A stretch of DNA of 64,000 bases from Heterodera schachtii (lineage: Eukaryota > Nematoda > Chromadorea > Rhabditida > Heteroderidae), in the NCBI GenBank assembly GCA_023374025.1, contig SIJG01000035.1, positions 1,054,001 to 1,118,000 of the forward strand, read 5' to 3'. Of the stretch, positions 57,235 through 64,000 are shown piece after piece. Below the pieces are notes generated by a model, which had not been told where the DNA came from, ran no database searches, and saw only the letters and a program-made list of their open reading frames with translations. The stretch's first letter is position 1, and the number at the start of each line of letters is the position of its first letter. Both the position numbers and the translations under genes were made by a program.

Positions 57235-60200
57235 ATGCATTATCTGCCAATATTTAAAAATTTGATTAAAAAGTTTGGCCCATTGTTTTTCGACGTTTCT
57301 GCCAGCGCAATTTTTACCGCATTCAATGTGTTCACACTAATTAAAACAAATTTTGAGTGGCTTCTTTTTTATGACTTGGTAAAATTTAATTTAAAAAATT
57401 ATTAATATCTAATAAAATAAAATAAATAATAAAATTTAACTTAACATTTGCTAATTTTATGCGACAATTTGGTCGATGTGGTTAGCTATTGGCTTTATGT
57501 TGAATTTCTTGTACTACATGCATACAGCAGGAGATATACATCTTACAGTAACGCAATCTGTTTTTTCTTTGGAATACTGTAATTTTTAAATGATTTTTAG
57601 AGTCCAATTGTCATTCCCCATCCAACATTTATTTGCGCACTCGCACTGACACTCTGTGTCACAATCGGATACTGTTACATTTTTGTAATATATTTTTACA
57701 ATTATTAATTCTATTTCATATTATGTTTTAAATAAAAATATAAACAACTTATTTCAAATTTACGAAAATTCTAAGTTTAATTTGGAGAACAATTAATAAA
57801 AATTTTTTATTTTACAGGAAAATTTTTTAAAACAATTTTTTTTCTTACATTTATTATTAATAGTATTAACAAGTCTTTAATTTAATAATTTACACGATTT
57901 ATCAATTAAGGTTTATAAAATCGCACTTTATGGATGCGACAGGGCTGTTGAGTCACAAGATTGGCAACATTTGACCATAGACTCACTATTACGCTTGACA
58001 ATCGCCGCTTATGCTTTTGTTTCGCTCATTTATATCATCCAACGGTTGTAAAAAAAAAAAAAACAATTTTAATATTAAAAATGTAAATTATTTTATTAGT
58101 TTTATTTTAATTTTGAAATTTTCAACATCAGTTCATATGTCGGCAATTTACGAGCAACTTTTGATCGGATTACCAGAAACATAATTAATTTTGTGTTCGG
58201 TGTGATTTGGTTCCGCTTTCTTTTGCTAAAGGCTCTTTTTATAATTGAGGTAAATTGTATAAATAAAATAAATAATAAATTGTGTTTATATATTATTTAA
58301 TTATTCAGCAATTTTGTCGTGATCAAACCGATATGGACTCCGTTATCAAGAATTTTTGCCCTCCATACATGTAAATTTTTATGAAAATATTTTTTTTTGA
58401 ATGTATACAGTAAATTTATAAAAAATTTAAGAAAACCTAAAAATTATAATAATTATTTACTCATAATTGAGAAAAATACTAAAATTTAGGCCGATGTGTT
58501 GGTGGAGAGAAATTTTTTTAATGATTATGAAACTTTCAATTCAAATTAGTTAAAAAAGTAAGAAATTTAAAATTCAATTTTATTAATAGAGAAATGTAGT
58601 TTTTTTTCCTTAGGGCTTTATTAAAACAAAAAACTGTACATACTTTTTCAGTACCTTAAAATTTTTGATATTTTGTCACTATTTGGGTTTTTTCCCTAAT
58701 ATTTTGCAATTATTTCGGCATTTTTTGCCACTTGTTAGTAATTTTTTGGAATTTGTTGCAAAAAAATCTAGGCCATATTTTTATATTATTTAAATTAAAA
58801 AATTTTGTAATTTATTTTTAGCAAAAATGGCTTCAGTTGCAGCAAAACATCGTTGCACAAAGAGCAGCACATTTGGTATCGTCTTCATTATGGTCTTTTA
58901 AAATCGGCAATTGTCACCTGTGCATCCGAACTCATTCCCGTACTTCTCGTTGCCCATTGGTAAAAAAAAATCAAATTTTTTTTAAAATTATTTTTGAGGA
59001 TCGCATGTGGACAAGCAAAAAAGATTGCCCAACAAAGTTTGACAGACCGGATGATGAACAAGAAAAAAGTGAGCTTTACCTATTCACTAATTGAAGGGGG
59101 AAGTAATTATGAAAACGGCCTATTTGCACTCAAAATTGAATGAACTTATCTCCTAAATGAATTTCTATGAAATTTTTTGTTATATTACTTTTTTGGATTT
59201 TTTTATAAAAATTTTGCTCCTCAAATTTTTAAAAAATTTCTCCAGCAATCCCCGATTTATGGGATTTGCAAATAAAAAAAATTACTATGAAAGAACTAAT
59301 GTTAAACCCTAATACCTAATTAAGGTCATCACTAACTACCAAAAAATGTTTAATCTTGAAGGTAAATAATAAAACAATAAAAATAATGATTAATTTATGA
59401 TTATTCATGATTATATTCTAATATACATAGATTTACTTCTATAATTTAATTTTAAGATTTTAAACAATTGATTTAATTATCTACCTTTTAACTCCCAAAT
59501 ATATTTACATATAATTAAAGGAATAATAAAATTATTTTTAATTGTTTATCCATTAAATAAATTATATAATTATTAGTCAATTTGTAATTAGTTCGAAAAT
59601 TTGATAACATAAATTGTCTTTTTTCATTTAAATTAATTGAAATATATATTTAAATGTAATTAAAATTAATGCTAAAGATTAATTTAAAAAGGTACATTTT
59701 ATTTTTATTGTTCATTAAATTTTGCACTTATAATTTTAAGTTTAATTAATTTGTTAAAAATTCTTTTAACTTTTTATTCTATTTTTGACATTTCTCCCCA
59801 TCCCGCCCTCAGTCAATAAATTCCCTCAAATGCTTATGCTAATCGCATCAAAAAGCCATCAAATTGCATTGAAATACTTCTCCATTTTGCTGATTGTGCT
59901 CAGCATTTTGCTTTGGCTGTTGTGCTTTCACAATTACATCAAAGACAATGAGCAAAGTGTTGCCGTGTTCGTCCAAGACATGGTCGAAGTGTTCACCGGC
60001 ATCATCCAACTGTGCTTCTTCATAAATGTGATTTAATTTAATAATTTTTTTAATTTTTCATTATGCCCGGATAAAAAGATATCAAGATCCTCTTTAAAAG
60101 GGATTAAATTACTTTCAATAAAATGGGCATGAAACTATTAAATTCTTTCAAAAAATTTCCGTCTATTTTTTCAAATTTCATGAAACTGCTGTGTAAAAGG

Positions 60201-61459
60201 GGACCCTAAAAGTTAATTTTTTAAAATAACTTTTATTTTTTATTTATTGTTTTATTGTAAAAAAAAATTACTAACTTTTTAGGGTTAAATATGTTTATGA
60301 TTTCATTTATTATTGCAAAATTATTTAAACTTTTTTTTTCAATTTAAATTTCAGCTTTTTATACTCACTCGACAAATTCCTAAAGATGGGCTTGACACGA
60401 CACGTGCTGCCGAATCGCGTGCCGACCATGTGTTGCTGCTCGGATCAACCATTATTTTGACAGTTGAATGTGTTTGTGAGGTGTATTGCTCTTTTTTAAT
60501 TTAATTATTTATGTAATTTTTAAAATCAATTTTTTCTAAATTAAAAAGGGTAATTATTTTTAGTTGGTCGAAATATCATATTTCTCACCAAAGAAGAGAA
60601 TGCACTTTGTGACCAAACTTCTGGACATTTTTTACAGTTTATTTACGCAGGTAAATAAAATAAATAATAAAGAAAAAATTAAATTTATTTTTTAAATTTA
60701 AGTTGGCAAATTGGTTTGAGATTTATTGCTTGAAGAAAATTGCTACGGTCAATGATGATTTGGTCAAAAGAATTCGGAACACAATGCCATATGTCGCTTT
60801 TAGCGGCATCATTTTGAATTTTTCCGTTTTCGTTATGACATATTTTTACATTGAGACGGAGAAACACCATTTACAGGTTAATATATATTATTTAAATTTA
60901 TATTTTAATATATGTTGTATAAAAATAAAATTACAGGAAAACGACAATTTTTCTCATTTTTTAAATTTTTTTATACGATTATTAGTTAATAAAGTTTTAT
61001 TTATTTTTTGATGACGAATTATAGAATATTATCCCATTTTAACCATTCATTATAATTTTAAAAATATTTGTTTGATCTTATACAAATTAATAAAAATTAA
61101 AAATTTTAATAATTAAATTTTAAATTAATATTTAAAGATAAAATTTATTTATAAATAATAAAAATTCTAATAAAAATATATAGAAATTTAAGGAAATAAT
61201 CAGAAGTTTGCCAAGTGATTATTTTGTGTTAGTCGGTGTTGTTGGACGAATTTTGGACACAGCCAATTATGTGTACACATTTACCAGTGCCCTTTGTTGG
61301 GTAGACGTTTTGCTACGGTAAACTATTAAAAAATAAATATAAATTATTTAAATTATCCTTTAATTTAGTTATAAGAACACCAAACTTTTTGTGATTGGTG
61401 GCAAATATGTGGAAGAAAATAAACAAAATTACAAAATTGAGGAAACGGCAGAGTTTTAA
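57235..61459 (+). CDS. Multi-pass membrane protein (about 10-12 TM)
   Basis: Supported exons are 57,235-57,378, about 57,463-57,595, 57,603-57,684, 57,911-58,044, 58,132-58,249, 58,309-58,370, 58,822-58,959, 59,813-60,027, 60,355-60,480, 60,564-60,650, 60,703-60,876, 61,193-61,317 and 61,369-61,459. Phases agree from exon 2 to exon 7 and again from exon 8 to the end. Two joins are open: exon 2 has no AG in front of it, and the exon 7-8 link does not match in phase, so a missing exon or two adjacent genes are possible. Hydrophobic segments occur throughout (TFICALALTLCVTIGYCYIF; FGVIWFRFLLLKALFIIE; YFSILLIVLSILLWLLCF; FTGIIQLCFFINVLFIL; VLLLGSTIILTVECVCE; VGVVGRILDTANYVYTFTSA). The segment number recalls otopetrin-like proton channels, but I see no decisive motif, so no function is assigned. 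Confidence 0.6.
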
Positions 61460-61735
61460 AAAATTCATCATTTCTTGCGCAAATTTTTTGATGATTTACT
61501 CATTTTCTTAATAAATTCTATTATCGAAAGAGTCGCTCGATATCGCCGGATTCGCATTTTAATTTTGAAAATCAGATGCAAAATTGAAAAAATTTGAAAA
61601 GGTCTTCGGATTCCGCACCCTCCTAAATTTTTTTCTGGTTACGGGCCTGAAGAAACTTTCATTCTTAATTTGGGTTTCCTGTATATTTACTAATAATTTT
61701 TAAAAAATACATTAAATTTATTTGCCAAATCTTCT

Positions 61736-62698
61736 TCAAATAGAACAGCATACAAGGTCAAGATTTTGAGTGTTTCCATAAACTGTAGTTCGAGCACATT
61801 CACAAGTAACAAACTTTCGTAGCGATTCCTTAACAAAAAATGGGGATGTACAAGTTTTTTTTTTGTCTAAACTTTAACTAAATTCTTTTTTAGACTTAAA
61901 CAGAGAAATCAAAATTTCATAATCTAGAGGAACGAAAGTTTCATAAGCAATAGAAAAATAAATGTTTAAATAAAAAACAGAAAATAGGGATAAAAATGGC
62001 ACAAAAATTTGTTCTTATTAAATGTTCTAAACTGATTAAAATTTATTACTGCGAAACTTTTAACAAAAATATTAATTAAAATCTTTTAAATCATTAAATA
62101 AAAAATTGCTTTTTAAATATGTCAAATTTTTCAAATCAACATTTGAAATTTATCTAAATGAAATTAAAAATATACCTGAACATTTGTGTTGCAGCATGAC
62201 CTCATTGCATGCCGAATTGAACAGGTTGTGCATGGAAAGCATTTAAAAAGCATTGACAAATCCATGGGCCCGACTGAAGTGTTAAATGCTAACGGAGTCG
62301 AACAACAAAATTGGTTTTCCTTGAAATATTTAAGTGAATTTCTTAAAAATATTACAATGATATATTTAATTTAAAGCATTATTTCGGGTTTAGCTTTTTA
62401 TGTCAAAAAAATTGGTCTCTTTTTTGATGTTTTTGTCTCAAATTTCTGAATTAAATATGATATACTCATAAAAAACTCAAAAAATTGGCAAAAAAAATCA
62501 ACAAAAATTCGATTTATAAAATTTTGCAATTTCGCTTGCCTTCATTATTTTAGTAACCAGTTGACTCAAAGCAACAAAAACGCAATAAATTAACAAAATT
62601 ATGGCCACAGAAAAACTAATTTGTTGGGAGAACGGTGACAGCAACGACTTGAGGAAATTTTCATTTGCTTTCACATTAAATATTTCCAAAATTCCCAT
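61736..62698 (-). CDS. Single-TM protein with Cys-rich C-terminus (128 aa)
   Basis: Exons 62,698-62,503, 62,273-62,176 and 61,828-61,736 agree in phase. The start follows a TTTTAAAG acceptor. Residues 1-27 are soluble, 28-47 form a membrane segment (ISFSVAIILLIYCVFVALSQ), and the remainder holds clustered Cys: KCFPCTTCSIRHAMRSCCN and TCECARTTVYG ending VCCSI. The first donor (GTTGAT) is weak; if it is not used, exon 1 alone is a 66-residue membrane peptide. No family is recognised. Confidence 0.5.
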
Positions 62699-63106
62699 TC
62701 TCAGTCTTTAAAATTAAAAGAAAAATAAAGCAATTTTAAATATACAAGCAATCGAAATAGCAAACGAGATGCATTCTTATATGTGTCAAAAGCGTTGTCA
62801 TGGAAATATTGTTGAATATTAATGGTGGAAAACAACATAACTAGGGTTTTACCATTATAAGGGTCGATCTTTTTATATTTTAATTACCGAAAATATACGG
62901 ATATTTTATGAAAAAAAAAATGAAAAAAAGACAATATTATTAAAGAAGAAAGAGATCCACACGTATTAATAACGAATAAGAAAATCGACTACATAAAATC
63001 ATTATTAACATAAAAGAATATAGGGCGAGGGAGACCCTGACCATTATTAACATAAAAGAAAATCGAATTTTACTATTTTATATATTTTTTATTTATTAAA
63101 ATTAAA

Positions 63107-64000
63107 ATGAATTCCTCCGAAAGCAATGAAATGGAAAAAGGAGCAATTAAACAAGAAAAAAGAAAATACAAAAAGAACCCAAAAACAGCGCGAGAATGCA
63201 AAGTTTGTGGAAGAGTTACACTTTTCAAATATTATAAAACACAGAGCTGTGAAGGTAAGAAAAAACTAAAAATTAATAATTGATTCTCTAATTTAAAATT
63301 ACAAAATAATTTACAGCAATCAATTAGTGTATGAAATAAAATATGAAAATTTAGCTTGTAAACAGTTTTTTCGGCGTACGATCATTAGTCGGCGATCATT
63401 AATTTGCCCGAAATCAAATTCATGTGCCATAAATAAAGGTTGCTTTTTTCACATTTTTGAAATTTAAAAAGTAGGAATTTTTTGTTATAATTTTGCCTTC
63501 GAACCCCCTCTTCCTCCAAAAAATTCAAATAAAAACGAAAAAAAAAAATTGGCTTAAGAAATGAAGAGTTGTCGCGCATGCCGTCTTGGCAAGTGTTTGT
63601 TGGAAGGCATGGACCCAACTATGGTGGAAGCTGAACAAAGTGCGGAACTAAGTCAATTCATTCAATCGCTTTACAAACGCCGTGAATTTCTTCAGCAGCA
63701 GAACGAAAAAATCTGTAACATGGATACAGTAAGTGTTTTACAAAAATACAGTAACATTTTCATTCTTATTTATTTGATTTTTAGGAAATAAAAACTGAAA
63801 ATGATGAAAATTACACATCCGAAGAGAGAAATGAAGGTCAGTCAAACAGTTGCTAAATTATTTTCAAATTGATTTTCAAATAGTTTCAAAAATCAGTAAT
63901 TATTCTTTTAATATGATTTAATCTTACGTTCACAGTTTATTTTGACAATCAAATTTCATGTCACCCATCTGGCCCAATTAATGAAAAATGGAGCGACAAA
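63107..64000 (+). CDS. Nuclear hormone receptor, DNA-binding part (runs off the window)
   Basis: Exons 63,107-63,254, 63,355-63,438, 63,559-63,728, 63,785-63,836 and 63,936 onward agree in phase. After a basic N-terminus (KQEKRKYKKNPKTARE) comes the two-zinc C4 domain: CKVCGRVTLFKYYKTQSC, EACKQFFRRTIISRRSLIC, then NSCAINKG and SCRACRLGKCLLEGM. The P-box reads CEACKQFF instead of the usual CEGCKGFF, as in the expanded nematode (supplementary) receptor group. A linker follows (MVEAEQSAELSQFIQSLYKR). The ligand-binding domain must lie beyond 64,000. Confidence 0.9.

Noticed and set aside
1..64000. CRISPR arrays, rRNA, bacterial operons or an integrated virus
   Set aside because: No regular spacer-repeat arrays, rRNA-like blocks or viral replication genes were seen; intron structure is eukaryotic throughout.

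Overview
The window looks like nuclear DNA of a plant-parasitic nematode, most likely a root-knot nematode (Meloidogyne). It is strongly AT-rich and full of small multi-exon genes with short AT-rich introns ending in TTTCAG-like acceptors. It carries a family-3 pectate lyase pair (a classic plant-parasite acquisition from microbes) next to ordinary nematode genes: an srsx-like chemoreceptor, a nuclear hormone receptor, CBM14 and TIL proteins, and a Gly/Trp-rich secreted peptide. No bacterial, CRISPR or rRNA features are visible. I built the gene models by hand. An exon was joined only where splice sites and reading phase agree, unless the entry says otherwise.

Layout. 1-7 kb: a secreted variant-RING protein (+) and a secreted protein with four tandem helix-turn-helix units (-). 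8-16.2 kb: a secreted nucleoside-hydrolase-like enzyme (-), a lone ORF, a small VMA21-like membrane protein, a SnoaL/DUF4440-like protein and a novel secreted 140-residue protein. 16.5-19.9 kb: a repeat zone with a 0.7 kb foldback element, a CT-rich tract, a decayed Lys/Gln/Asn-rich gene with three in-frame TGAs, and a TIR element. 21.2-22.7 kb: the chemoreceptor. 23.2-38.6 kb: two large inverted arms, each with one copy of a Gly/Trp-rich peptide gene. The left arm alone carries a second RING gene. Between and just beyond the arms lie a PL3 pectate-lyase-like gene, a Cys-rich GPI-like protein and a frameshifted paralogue of the first RING gene. 39-55 kb: a minus-strand run of TIL inhibitor, Cys-rich protein, dead inverted pectate lyase copy, Gln/Pro-rich, Lys/Asn-rich, Ser/Asn-rich and Gly-rich secreted proteins, and a two-domain chitin-binding protein. 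57-64 kb: a multi-pass membrane protein, a small TM plus Cys-rich protein, and the start of a nuclear receptor.

About sixteen predicted products begin with a signal peptide, several of them related in pairs by inverted duplication. I read the window as an island of secreted, possibly effector, genes that is still being reshaped by duplication and small foldback transposons. The most unusual members are the secreted tandem-HTH protein, the secreted RING proteins and the PL3-like protein that lacks the acidic pair at its expected calcium site.
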